A DNA stretch of 64,000 nucleotides from 54-19 sp038210655 (lineage in GTDB: Bacteria; Chloroflexota; Chloroflexia; Chloroheliales; Chloroheliaceae): NCBI GenBank assembly GCA_038210655.1, contig JBBQWM010000022.1:1-64000 (forward strand). Direction: 5' to 3'. Shown one piece after another: positions 17,601 to 25,711 of this stretch (position 1 is its first letter; each line of letters begins with the position of its first letter). A program made the translations under genes and the position numbers. The notes under the pieces were generated by a model that was not told the DNA's origin, made no database searches, and worked only from the letters and a program-made list of their open reading frames with translations.

Positions 17601-18716
17601 ATGCTGAAAAACCTCGTTCGCTCGGTCATCCACGGCTTTGTCCCCTATCAATGGGAACTATCGACGGCGGAAGTGGCCCAGCGTTACGGGCTAACTCCTT
17701 CGGAGGTGATCCGCTTCGATACCAACACAAACCCGTTCTTACCATATCAATTTAGCGAGAATCTGGCCGATTACGGTCAGACCATTCCAACTATCAACGA
17801 ATATGGCGACGCTTCTTACGCCGCCTTGCGCGAAGCACTAGCCGAGTATCACGGCTGCAAGCCAGAGCAAGTTGTGATTGGAGCAGGCGCAGATGAATTG
17901 CTGGATATGATCGCTAAATTATTTCTGGATAATGGCGACGTGGCGATTAATGCTGGGCCGACTTATCCAGTTTTCGGGTTAGTCACAGAATTGATGGGAG
18001 CGCGAATAATCGATGTACCACGTGGCCCGGCTCCTACTTTTGAGGTCGATATTGAACGGATGGCCCAGATCGCTATCGAGCGGCAGGCCAAACTGGTCTG
18101 GCTATGCAATCCGAACAATCCGACCGCTACCGCAATCCCTATCGCTTCTATCGAATATCTGTTGCAAAAGTTGGATGGCCGGGCGGCGGTAGCAATCGAC
18201 GAAGCTTACTCCGAGTTCTGGGGACAAACGAGCTTACCATTGGTTGCCGACTACCCCAATTTGCTGATCGTCCGCACCTTCTCGAAAGCGTTTAGTTTGG
18301 CAGGGGGGCGGGTCGGCTGTGTGCTGGCCCAACCCGAAACGGCTCACTATCTCAATCAGGTGCGACCGCCCAACAGCGTCGGCAACCTTTCGGTCTCGAT
18401 GGCCCGCCGAGCGTTAGAACCAGAGGCGTTGAGCGAAATGCGGCGGCGGGCCGATTTTATTTTGACCGAAAAAGAGCAATTTGTAACCGCGCTGTCCGAT
18501 CTTTGCGAAGAAGTTTATCCATCGGTGGCTAACTTTGTGTTGGCCCGGATGGGGTCGCCGGAAGAGACCAATCGCCTGGCCGAGGAGTTGCTTGCCAGCG
18601 GTCTGGTTGTGCGACGGCCCGGCTCAATGCCCGGTCATTTTCGGCTGACCGTCCGCCTGCCCGAAGAAAATGGTCGGCTGCTTGACGCACTTTACACGGC
18701 TCGCTACCGACGCTAA
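17601..18716 (+). CDS. Histidinol-phosphate aminotransferase-like PLP enzyme
   Basis: 371 residues, fold-type I aminotransferase. DTNTNPFLP near the start, INEYGDASYAALREALAEYHG, VVIGAGADELLDMIAK, WLCNPNNPTA, the Asp-Ala-Tyr segment AIDEAYSEFWG, and TFSKAFSLAGGRVG with the PLP-binding Lys229 define the HisC/CobD group. HisC transfers an amino group to imidazole-acetol phosphate in histidine synthesis. No his neighbours are present, so a CobD or other HisC-like role cannot be excluded. It stands alone between repeats. Confidence 0.82.
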   Translation: MLKNLVRSVIHGFVPYQWELSTAEVAQRYGLTPSEVIRFDTNTNPFLPYQFSENLADYGQTIPTINEYGDASYAALREALAEYHGCKPEQVVIGAGADELLDMIAKLFLDNGDVAINAGPTYPVFGLVTELMGARIIDVPRGPAPTFEVDIERMAQIAIERQAKLVWLCNPNNPTATAIPIASIEYLLQKLDGRAAVAIDEAYSEFWGQTSLPLVADYPNLLIVRTFSKAFSLAGGRVGCVLAQPETAHYLNQVRPPNSVGNLSVSMARRALEPEALSEMRRRADFILTEKEQFVTALSDLCEEVYPSVANFVLARMGSPEETNRLAEELLASGLVVRRPGSMPGHFRLTVRLPEENGRLLDALYTARYRR

Positions 18717-18746
18717 ACTATAGCAAAATACACAGTAATTGACCCC

Positions 18747-18819
18747 TGTAGGAGCGAGCTTCTGCTCGCGATTGAGAGTGTGCTGGGTGTTCAATCGCGA
18801 GCAGAAGCTCGCTCCTACA
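18747..18819. repeat. REP-like palindrome, GTAGGAGCGAGCTTCTGCTCGCGA type
   Basis: TGTAGGAGCGAGCTTCTGCT at 18747 is mirrored by AGCAGAAGCTCGCTCCTACA ending at 18819, with a short loop. The same palindrome occurs at 27181, 30477 and 49531. It lies between two converging genes. Confidence 0.85.
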
Positions 18820-18898
18820 AAATAATATTTAGCTCAAGGGCTTGGCTTTCTGGTATAGAACGTAGATTGTTGATAAGATAACACGATTTTTGGTATAA

Positions 18899-18935
18899 AA
18901 AAGCCGGGGTCAAAATCAAGCTGGCCCCGGCTTTT
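18899..18935 (-). terminator. Rho-independent terminator of the peptide ABC operon
   Basis: AAAAGCCGGGG (18899-18909) pairs with CCCCGGCTTTT (18925-18935). On the minus strand the stem is followed by a T-run, 12 bp after the binding-protein stop codon. Confidence 0.88.
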
Positions 18936-18946
18936 ATTGGCCTATT

Positions 18947-20812
18947 TTACTTTATATACCACTCGTGAGCCAGGTTGATGCTGTCGTTGACCAACCCGAT
19001 GGGGCTGGCGGTTATGCCAGCGACCTTCTTATTGACCGCTAACCAGCTAACACGGGCGTAATAGTAGAGATAGGGCAACTCTTTGGCTTCAGTCTCCTGA
19101 ATCTTGAACATGATTTCCTTGCGCTTGTTAAAATCGAGTTCTTTCAGGGCCTGCGCGTAAAGTTTGTTGACCTCTTCGTTGACCCAGTTGCCCCGGTTGG
19201 CTATCGGAATATTGGTCCAGGTTGTACCAAATTCCTCCGGGTTAGGCGTACCCGACCAGTTTGCCAGCCAGAAATCGTAGTCGAACGGTTCCGTTTGGAG
19301 GGCCTTATTCATAGCGGCCCCGGTGCTGGGGACAATCTCGACATCCAACCCCAACTGTTTCCATTCCTGCTGGAAGATCGCGGCAGCTTTCTCGCGGGTC
19401 GCATTGGGTGCGGAGTGGCGGAATTTAAGCTTGGGAAGCGGTTGACCTTTCGGGTCGATCAGCTTGCCATCCTTGAGAGTATAACCGGCATCCTTCAAAA
19501 TCTGTTTGGCCTTCTCCGGGTCATAGCCGTACTTCTCGACTTTATCGTTGTAAAGGGCGCTGCTGGACGACACGTCCGAGTAGAGCGGTACTGCCAGATT
19601 ATAGAGTACCTTCTCGATCAGGGTCTTTTTGTCGATAGTCCACATCAAGGCTTGCCGGAATTTTACGTCCGCTAGATATGGCTTGCGATGGTTGATCCCG
19701 ATGTAGTCCCAGTTAGTACCGGGGAATTGCCATTTGTAAACTTGTAGGCTCGGCACGCCTTCGGCTTCCTGCTCATCTTGCTCGGCGGGCCGGAAGAAAT
19801 CCAACTCACCATTTTTCAGCTTCTGGAAGGCGACCGAAGCATCCGGCACGACCACATAGGTGATCTGGTCGAGGTTCGGCACCGGCCAGACGGTCGATTT
19901 ATCGTTACGCACAAACACGATTCGGTTGTCGCGTACCCACTCTTTGAGCGACCAGGCTCCGCTTACGACGGTCGGTTTGTCGATCTCCGGGTTCTTGGTC
20001 GGATCGTTCCAGTCCTTGCCCTCCCAGATATGCTTGGGTAGCGGCTCAATCTGGTCGGCGGCTTCTACGATATTAAAGGTCAGGCCGTGCATCTTGATTT
20101 TGAGCGTTTGCGGGTCGGGCGCGGAAAAGTCTTCGATAGCACTATCTTTGGGGTCTTTCGGGTCGAATAGCACGTCGGGAGCGCCATCCCAGGCATTCTC
20201 CTTCTTAATCGCCTGCTGCCAGGTAAAAAGATAGTCAGCCGAGGTCAACGGTTTGCCATCGCTCCAGGTCAGCCCCGACCTGAGCTTGAAGGTAACGGTC
20301 GCGGTGGCCTTATCAACTTCCCAGCTTTGGGCCGCCAGCCCGATCACCTCAAAGGTCTTGGGGTCGCGGCGGGTCAGTCTGGCATTGAACAGATAGAGCA
20401 AATACTCGTAAGTGACGGAAAGCTGTTTTTTATAAACGTGCATGGTCTTGGTATCGGCTACTACCCCGGTCGTGAGCGACCCACCCTTTTTAACGCCACT
20501 TGCGGCGGCGGTCGTGGCGGTAGCGGCAGTGGTGGTAGTTGCGGCGGTGGTGGCTACTGCTGCCGAAGTAGTGGCGGCAGCGGCACTTGTAGTCGCAACG
20601 GCGGCGGTCGTAGCAACCGCAGTCGTGGCGGCAGCAGTCGTCGTCCCGCCCGAAGAAGCCGCCGTTGGCACGACAGGGGCGGTAACGATGGGTAGCGGGG
20701 TATTGGCGGCGGCAGGCGGGGTGGAAGTAGCATCCCCGCAAGCGGCCAGTAATAGGGTCAATAACAGGCAACTACTCAAGAGTAGCCCGCTCAACTTGAT
20801 CCGATTCTGCAT
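18947..20812 (-). CDS. Peptide-type ABC transporter substrate-binding lipoprotein (SBP family 5)
   Basis: 621 residues. The signal peptide ends in a lipobox (LLAAC, Cys25), followed by a Thr/Ala-rich linker (about 26-105) that keeps the domain off the membrane, typical of Chloroflexota binding proteins. The body is an SBP_bac_5 domain: RRDPKTFEVIGLAAQSWEVD, FKLRSGLTWSDGKPLTSADY, FRQALMWTIDKKTLIEKVLY, GYDPEKAKQILKDAGY. It binds oligopeptides or another solute and delivers it to the DppB/DppC-like permeases encoded just upstream (dppC stop to this start is 44 bp). AGGAGAG precedes the ATG. Substrate not predictable. Confidence 0.93.
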   Translation of the reverse strand: MQNRIKLSGLLLSSCLLLTLLLAACGDATSTPPAAANTPLPIVTAPVVPTAASSGGTTTAAATTAVATTAAVATTSAAAATTSAAVATTAATTTTAATATTAAASGVKKGGSLTTGVVADTKTMHVYKKQLSVTYEYLLYLFNARLTRRDPKTFEVIGLAAQSWEVDKATATVTFKLRSGLTWSDGKPLTSADYLFTWQQAIKKENAWDGAPDVLFDPKDPKDSAIEDFSAPDPQTLKIKMHGLTFNIVEAADQIEPLPKHIWEGKDWNDPTKNPEIDKPTVVSGAWSLKEWVRDNRIVFVRNDKSTVWPVPNLDQITYVVVPDASVAFQKLKNGELDFFRPAEQDEQEAEGVPSLQVYKWQFPGTNWDYIGINHRKPYLADVKFRQALMWTIDKKTLIEKVLYNLAVPLYSDVSSSSALYNDKVEKYGYDPEKAKQILKDAGYTLKDGKLIDPKGQPLPKLKFRHSAPNATREKAAAIFQQEWKQLGLDVEIVPSTGAAMNKALQTEPFDYDFWLANWSGTPNPEEFGTTWTNIPIANRGNWVNEEVNKLYAQALKELDFNKRKEIMFKIQETEAKELPYLYYYARVSWLAVNKKVAGITASPIGLVNDSINLAHEWYIK

Positions 20813-20856
20813 CAGACTCTCTCCTTTTAAGGTTAGCAGACCTCGAAGCCTGACAG

Positions 20857-21825
20857 CTAACTTTTGAGCGATGGGTCAAAAGCGTCGCGCAAGCCGTCTG
20901 CAATCAAATAAATTACCAGTACCGTAATGAAAATGGCAACACCGGGGCCGATTATCAAAATCTGGTTTTGATTTCCTTTGAAAGTCAAATAATCCGAAGA
21001 TTTTGAGAGCAATTTACCCCAGCTTACCTCTGGGTCGTGGATGCCAAAGCCCAAAAAGCTTAATGAAGCTTCACTCAACATGGCCGAAGCTATTTCGCTC
21101 CCGGCCAGAACTAATATAATCGAAGTAATGTTTGGGAAGATATGCTGAAACAAGACCCGCCCGCTACTACCGCCCGCTACCAGCGAAGCAGCGACGTAAT
21201 CGCGGCTCTTGAGTGATAAAGTCAGACCACGTACCTGCCGGGCGGTCGTTCCCCAGCCTAGAATGCCAAACAAGAAAGCCAAAAAGAAAATGTCGGGTCG
21301 GAAAATCTGGCCCATTACGATAAAGACGTATAGGGTCGGGACGTTGAAAATAAACTGGATCAGGGCGTTTACCAGATCATCGATCCTGCCGCCAAAGTAA
21401 CCCGCCGCCAGGCCAAGCGGAACCCCAACGGCGGTTATGATTAGCATCACCAAGAACCCGATCAGCAAGGAAGCCCCACCCGCGTGCAGCAAGCGGGCCA
21501 GGGTGTCCCGCCCAATTTCATCGGTGCCGAACCAATGAACGACCAGCGTTCCATCGCGAGTTTTTTCGGTAAAGCCGGGAGCGCGGAAAGATTCCAGCAC
21601 ATTCGTCCGTTCAGGCTTGACCTTTAAGAAGCTCTCAGTAATCACGGGCGCAAACAAACTGATAAGCACAATCAAGGTCAAAACGACCAGCGCTACTATG
21701 TTTAACTTGCTGGCAAAAAACCGCTCTAGTGAGGCCGCCCAATAGCTTTTGCTCTGGTTGCCCCGCCGTTTGGATAGGGTCGGCGCGATTACCCCTTTTT
21801 CTTCGACTTCGATTTTTTCAATCAT
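20857..21825 (-). CDS. Peptide-type ABC permease, DppC/OppC family
   Basis: 322 residues. N-terminal cytoplasmic tail, first helix LNIVALVVLTLIVLISLFAP, the OppC-type extracytoplasmic segment with HWFGTDEIGRDTLARLLHAG, then the BPD_transp_1 core (RVLFQHIFPNITSIILV containing the EAA-like loop) and a C-terminal DGLRDAFDPSLKS. It forms the inner-membrane channel with the DppB-like protein. Its start overlaps the end of dppB by 8 bp (ATGATTGA), indicating translational coupling. No ATPase subunits are encoded here, so they must be shared or elsewhere. Confidence 0.92.
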   Translation of the reverse strand: MIEKIEVEEKGVIAPTLSKRRGNQSKSYWAASLERFFASKLNIVALVVLTLIVLISLFAPVITESFLKVKPERTNVLESFRAPGFTEKTRDGTLVVHWFGTDEIGRDTLARLLHAGGASLLIGFLVMLIITAVGVPLGLAAGYFGGRIDDLVNALIQFIFNVPTLYVFIVMGQIFRPDIFFLAFLFGILGWGTTARQVRGLTLSLKSRDYVAASLVAGGSSGRVLFQHIFPNITSIILVLAGSEIASAMLSEASLSFLGFGIHDPEVSWGKLLSKSSDYLTFKGNQNQILIIGPGVAIFITVLVIYLIADGLRDAFDPSLKS

Positions 21826-22777
21826 AGCGCACCCGTGGATCGACTATAGCGTACAGCAAATCGGACAAGATTACGCCAAGCATTACCAGAACGGTCGAGA
21901 ACATCAGCACCCCAATGGCAATCGGATAATCGCTGTTGTTCAAAGCGTCAAAAGTCAATTTGCCCATACCGGGGACCGCGAAGATATTTTCAAAGATGAT
22001 CGAGCCACCAAACAAACTGGGCAGAATATCCCCAAAGGCCGTTATGATCGGCAAAAGAGCGTTTCGTAAGACGTGCCGGTTGTTGACCTCGCGGGCGCTC
22101 AGACCTTTGGCTTCCGCCGTCCTGACGTAATCCTGACCCAACACATCCAGGACTTGCGAACGGGTCAGGCGGCTATAACGCAACCACCCGGTCAGGGCGA
22201 TCAGTAACGAAGGCAAGATCATTTGCCAGAGGGTATAAAAGAAGTTATCGTTTTTGGCGCTATAGCCCGGCAGGGGAATAATCGTGATCCCGGTCGAATT
22301 GGCGATCCCACCTGCCCACAGCAAAATTAACAGGCCCATCCACCAGTGCGGCACGGCGCTTCCGGCTACCGTCAACACCCGCATCAAGTTATCGGCAAAC
22401 TTGCCCCTCCGTCGGGCGATATAAACCCCCAACGGAATACCCAGCAGACCGAGCAAAATCCCCATCGTCAAAAGCAGCAACGTATTGGGGATCACCCGCA
22501 AGATTTCGTTTGTGACCGGCTGAAGCGAGTCGTAGGAACGCCCCAAATCAAAGTGGCTGGCGTTCCAGAGCCATTTTACATATTGCAAAGGTAAAGGGTC
22601 GTTCAGCCCATAAAACTCGCGCAACTGGTTGAGCGTCTCTTGGGTGATACGCGGGTTGCTCTCATATTTGGCTTCGATCCCGCCTGGAGCCATCCGAATC
22701 AGGATAAAGCAAACCAGGCTGATGCCAATAAGCAGAAAGAAGGACTGGATCAGGCGGCGGGCCAAATATCGCCACAT
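21818..22777 (-). CDS. Peptide-type ABC permease, DppB/OppB family
   Basis: 319 residues. It starts MWRYLARRLIQSFFLLIGIS, the usual OppB opening. It then shows GLNDPLPLQYVKWL, the GIPLGVYIARRRGKFAD segment, the EAA-type loop DYVRTAEAKGLSAREVNNRH and VDPRVRYD at the end. First gene of the minus-strand operon DppB-DppC-binding protein. Likely six transmembrane helices. It is separated by 134 bp from a divergent amidase gene, so promoters for both probably lie in 22778-22911. Confidence 0.92.
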   Translation of the reverse strand: MWRYLARRLIQSFFLLIGISLVCFILIRMAPGGIEAKYESNPRITQETLNQLREFYGLNDPLPLQYVKWLWNASHFDLGRSYDSLQPVTNEILRVIPNTLLLLTMGILLGLLGIPLGVYIARRRGKFADNLMRVLTVAGSAVPHWWMGLLILLWAGGIANSTGITIIPLPGYSAKNDNFFYTLWQMILPSLLIALTGWLRYSRLTRSQVLDVLGQDYVRTAEAKGLSAREVNNRHVLRNALLPIITAFGDILPSLFGGSIIFENIFAVPGMGKLTFDALNNSDYPIAIGVLMFSTVLVMLGVILSDLLYAIVDPRVRYD

Positions 22778-22911
22778 AACTTTACTTTCTTTTCTTCTTG
22801 ATTTAGTCTAAAAATGGAATTGACGAATCCCCGGTAGCACTTTAGTATAGGACTGGTTACATAATATAAAACAAAAGACCAAAAGTCAATAATTTTTAGG
22901 AGGAGTTTATC

Positions 22912-23487
22912 ATGTTGTCTAGTCCACTAGACCAGCCTGCCAATCTTAAAGATGTCCTGCCGGGCGATAGCACCGAATATGCGGCGACTTCTTATTGGAC
23001 GGAGGAAGCCTTTCAGCAACGTTATGGAACCGGGCGGGCTTACCACTATATCGTGCTACACCATACGGCAGGCGCAAAGCCAACCGACCTTTCGATCCTG
23101 ACTGGCCCGCTCAGTGTCCATAAATATGTAACGAAAATTGGCGAACGCTATCATTTGCTGGACGATCATTTTGGGGCTTACGGCTGTGGTGTGCATGACC
23201 TGGAAAACAAAACTCATATCCTGGGCGAACTTTATTCACGTAACGAGAACCTGGCGACTTTGCAGATCGAGATGGAAAATTGGGGTTATGAAGAATTTAC
23301 CGATCCTCAATACGAGGCGGCGGCTTTTTGGACGGCCCACTGGTGTCAACGCTACACGATCCCCCCTACCCGCGAGTTCATCCTGGCTCACAGCCAAATT
23401 AACAAATTAAAAAACGACCCGAACCCCACCTGGGATTGGTCGCGTTTTCTAAAACTGGTTGAACAAAAATTGGCTAACCTGAGATGA
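22912..23487 (+). CDS. N-acetylmuramoyl-L-alanine amidase (Amidase_2/PGRP-like)
   Basis: 191 residues. The zinc-amidase fold is seen in YIVLHHTAG (first His ligand at about residue 47), GAYGCGVHDLENKTHI, LQIEMEN, FILAHSQI (second His) and the closing DPNPTWDWSRFLKL with the third ligand. It cleaves the amide bond between N-acetylmuramic acid and the stem peptide. A strong AGGAGG precedes the ATG. No signal peptide or anchor is visible, as in phage endolysins, yet no phage genes are nearby. It could act in peptidoglycan turnover, need a non-classical export route, or be a domesticated lysin. Confidence 0.85.
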   Translation: MLSSPLDQPANLKDVLPGDSTEYAATSYWTEEAFQQRYGTGRAYHYIVLHHTAGAKPTDLSILTGPLSVHKYVTKIGERYHLLDDHFGAYGCGVHDLENKTHILGELYSRNENLATLQIEMENWGYEEFTDPQYEAAAFWTAHWCQRYTIPPTREFILAHSQINKLKNDPNPTWDWSRFLKLVEQKLANLR

Positions 23488-23596
23488 GGCTGGAAATCTC
23501 ACCGCAGAGATAAGCTAGAATTTAGTTGCCATTGCTCTATCAATGGATTTCCCCCTTCATCCCTTGTATAACCTTGCTCCGTCAAGGGATGTTACC

Positions 23597-24025
23597 CTAA
23601 TCGATCAGCACCAGTTCTTCTTCGAGGATTTCGCCGGTTGCGCCCCAGGGGTCGGGCTTAACGATCTTGTAAGCGTGGATAACTGGATTTTGAGGGTCGG
23701 TTAGCGAAACGAGGACATAAAAACTATCCGGGTAATAGGCTGTCCTTACATCGGTCGGGGAAGGATAGGCCGGGCTATGGGTGTGGCTGTGATAAATGGC
23801 GGTCAGTTCCAGACCCAGTTCGTCGATAGCTTCGTCCGCCGCCAGTTGCTCTTTAGGGTCGATCAAATAACGGACATATTTATCTTCCGGCTCAACATTA
23901 GTGGTAGGCCAATGGCGTTTGACCAGCCCAGCGTTGCCGCCCAGCAACCCACAACCCTCGTCAGGATAGTCCTGCCGCAGATGAGCCAGCATCTCTTCAT
24001 AGATAGCAATCGGTATTTTTAACAT
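23597..24025 (-). CDS. JAMM/Mov34 metalloprotease (Mec-like, CysO-cysteine hydrolase)
   Basis: 142 residues, full-length for M67 proteases. The JAMM motif is visible: Glu in DEGCGLLGG (about residue 23), HSHTHSPAYPSPTD with the two His and the Asp. In the carrier-protein cysteine pathway, Mec releases cysteine from the C-terminus of CysO. The neighbours CysM, a ThiS/MoaD-like carrier and a rhodanese-E1 protein make this role likely. The start ATG directly abuts a GATTTAC heptad array, so there is no Shine-Dalgarno, but homologous starts (MLKIP-IY) support it. Translation may depend on an upstream coupled message. Confidence 0.87.
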   Translation of the reverse strand: MLKIPIAIYEEMLAHLRQDYPDEGCGLLGGNAGLVKRHWPTTNVEPEDKYVRYLIDPKEQLAADEAIDELGLELTAIYHSHTHSPAYPSPTDVRTAYYPDSFYVLVSLTDPQNPVIHAYKIVKPDPWGATGEILEEELVLID

Positions 24026-24130
24026 TTACGATTTACGATTTACGATTTACGATTTACGATTTACGATTTACGATTTACGATTTACGATTTACGATTTACG
24101 ATTTACGATTTACGATTTACGATTTACGAT
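24026..24130. repeat. GATTTAC heptanucleotide tandem array (about 15 copies)
   Basis: A nearly perfect head-to-tail array of the 7-mer GATTTAC, the most homogeneous tract in the window. It touches the start codon of the JAMM protease gene, in the 5' untranslated region on the minus strand. Near-perfect copies suggest recent expansion and copy-number variability. Confidence 0.92.
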
Positions 24131-24164
24131 TACAATACATGCATCGCTATTCTGCATTTTATAT

Positions 24165-24196
24165 TCTGACTTCTGCATTCTGACTTCTGCATTCCC
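24165..24196. repeat. Heptad tract after the cysM stop
   Basis: Units TTCTGAC TTCTGCA TTCTGAC TTCTGCA keep an exact 7-nt period and end a few bases beyond the stop codon of the cysM-like gene on the minus strand. Confidence 0.75.
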
Positions 24197-24199
24197 CTT

Positions 24200-25180
24200 T
24201 TACCACCAGAGTTTCTGCTCCATTTCCTCTTCCAGTTCAGGCATATCTTTGGTGAAAAGACCGGCACTAAGATACTTCCAACCGCCCTCCGCCAGCAAGA
24301 CCACAATTTTACCGCTACGTTCGGCCTGGCCCCATTCTTTTGCCAGCCGAACCGCGCCGTAAACCGCCGCACCACAGGAGACCCCGGCAAAGATGCCCGT
24401 TTTTTGGAGCAGAGCGCGTTGAGCCAGCACCGACTGAGAATTTGTGACCACAAACTTGCGATCCAGCCGCTCTAGTTCGATGATCGGCGGAACATAGCCG
24501 CCTTCCAGGTTGCGTAACCCCTGCACGACTTCGCCCATCATTGGTTCTACCCCGACGATTTGAATCGCCGGGTCTTGCTCTTTCAGGTAGCGACTGACCC
24601 CCATCAAAGTACCGCCTGTTCCCAACCCGGCCACAAACGCGCTAAGGTCGGGCATATCGCGCCAAATTTCAGGGCCGGTCGTAGTGTAATGAGCGTTGGG
24701 GTTATTCGGGTTGGCATACTGAAATAGCATCACATAGCGCGGGTCGCGGGCCATTTCCAACGCCAACTCGACCGAGCCATTGCTGCCCTTGCTACCATCG
24801 CTCAAAACGACTTCGGCTCCGTATAGTTCGAGCATCTGGCGGCGTTCGGGCGTAAAGCTATCCGGCATCACTATCGTAACTTTATAGCCCTTGAGCGATC
24901 CAATCATTGCCAGGGCGATCCCGGTATTGCCGCTACTAGGTTCCAAAATACGTTGCCCACTGCCCGGAACCAGACGACCTTCACGCTCCGCCGCCTCGAC
25001 CATTGCGTAAGCAATCCGATCCTTGACGCTACCGGTAGGGTTCTGGCCTTCCAACTTGGCATACAGCCTCACCAGTTCGGGATAAGGGCTAAGCTCACTT
25101 ATCTCTACCAGAGGAGTATTTCCGATTAGCTTTAATAAATTGGGGTAAACCCGACCGGGTGTTTCTATTTGATTGCTCAT
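24200..25180 (-). CDS. cysM: Cysteine synthase, CysM-like (carrier-protein dependent)
   Basis: 326 residues, PLP fold-type II. Lys53 in NPTGSVKDR binds PLP, with EPSSGNTGIALAM, the phosphate-binding loop GLGTGGTLMG and GIFAGVSCGAA. The C-terminal GGWKYLSAGLF segment resembles the O-phosphoserine-using CysM of actinobacteria rather than CysK. It likely makes a carrier-bound cysteine from an activated serine and the thiocarboxylate on the small carrier. Its gene lies between the JAMM protease and the carrier gene, same strand. A terminator-like hairpin separates it from the carrier gene, so the four genes may not form one transcript. Confidence 0.9.
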   Translation of the reverse strand: MSNQIETPGRVYPNLLKLIGNTPLVEISELSPYPELVRLYAKLEGQNPTGSVKDRIAYAMVEAAEREGRLVPGSGQRILEPSSGNTGIALAMIGSLKGYKVTIVMPDSFTPERRQMLELYGAEVVLSDGSKGSNGSVELALEMARDPRYVMLFQYANPNNPNAHYTTTGPEIWRDMPDLSAFVAGLGTGGTLMGVSRYLKEQDPAIQIVGVEPMMGEVVQGLRNLEGGYVPPIIELERLDRKFVVTNSQSVLAQRALLQKTGIFAGVSCGAAVYGAVRLAKEWGQAERSGKIVVLLAEGGWKYLSAGLFTKDMPELEEEMEQKLWW

Positions 25181-25246
25181 AAATAACTACTTACTTTAGT
25201 ATAAATTGGTTTAATATAAATTGCCTTTGAGAAATAAAAAAGAAAT

Positions 25247-25279
25247 AGACCATCGCAATTGGGTAACTGCGATGGTTCT
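25247..25279 (-). terminator. Rho-independent terminator after the carrier gene
   Basis: ACCATCGCA and its complement TGCGATGGT form a strong stem around an 11-nt loop, followed on the minus strand by TTTCTTTTTT. It lies 5 bp beyond the carrier stop codon and before cysM. Confidence 0.85.
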
Positions 25280-25284
25280 ACTTC

Positions 25285-25557
25285 TCAACCACCACTCATA
25301 GCAGGCAAAATTACCAGGGTATCTTTAGCACCGACTGGCGTAACCAGACCTTGCATAAAGCGCACATCTTCATCGTTCAGATAGATATTGACAAAGCGGG
25401 CAATTTGTCCGTCCTCGGTCAAAAGCTGGTTCTTGATGCTGGGGAATTTGCGATCTAGCTCGTCCAGCACATCCCCAACCGTTTCGCCCTCGACCTGCAC
25501 TTCTTTTACGCCGCCCGACAACTTACGCAACACCGGCGGCAACTTTACGCTACTCAT
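25285..25557 (-). CDS. ThiS/MoaD-like sulfur carrier protein (CysO-like)
   Basis: 90 residues ending in Gly-Gly (LPAMSGG), the terminus that is adenylated and thiocarboxylated by an E1-like enzyme. A beta-grasp pattern is visible (VKLPPVLRKLSGG, NIYLNDEDVRFMQGL, DTLVILPAMSGG). Neighbouring E1-rhodanese, CysM and JAMM genes indicate a role in cysteine synthesis like CysO. Molybdopterin MoaD is less likely since no moa gene is near. AGGAGAG precedes the ATG. Confidence 0.9.
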   Translation of the reverse strand: MSSVKLPPVLRKLSGGVKEVQVEGETVGDVLDELDRKFPSIKNQLLTEDGQIARFVNIYLNDEDVRFMQGLVTPVGAKDTLVILPAMSGG

Positions 25558-25597
25558 TTTAATCTTCTCTCCTGTTCAAGTTTCAAACGGGCCACGC

Positions 25598-25711
25598 AAG
25601 GGATGAGGATGAAAAGGACTGAGGACTCAGGACTGAGGACTGAGTAACTCAATTGCTGGACATTGCTTCGCCAACGGATGTCCCCTTTCATCCCTCATCC
25701 CTCATCCCTCC
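25598..25711. repeat. Heptad repeats touching the rhodanese-E1 stop codon
   Basis: GGGATGAGGATGAAAAGG then GGACTGA GGACTCA GGACTGA GGACTGA units (25598-25644) and a complementary CATCCCT CATCCCT CATCCCTC tract (25689-25711) that begins at the base after the minus-strand stop codon. Between them is a CATTGCTTCGCCAACGGATG unit of the type seen at 17430. Confidence 0.75.

Noticed and set aside
18747..18819. Terminator for the HisC-like gene
   Set aside because: The palindrome recurs at several unrelated places without a T-run, so it is a dispersed repeat first; any termination role is secondary.
20442..20867. Plus-strand open frame with long Ala/Val runs
   Set aside because: It is the antisense of the Thr/Ala linker and signal peptide of the family 5 binding lipoprotein.
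24026..24130. Possible CRISPR-like array
   Set aside because: The 7-bp units are contiguous without spacers, so it is a simple tandem repeat.
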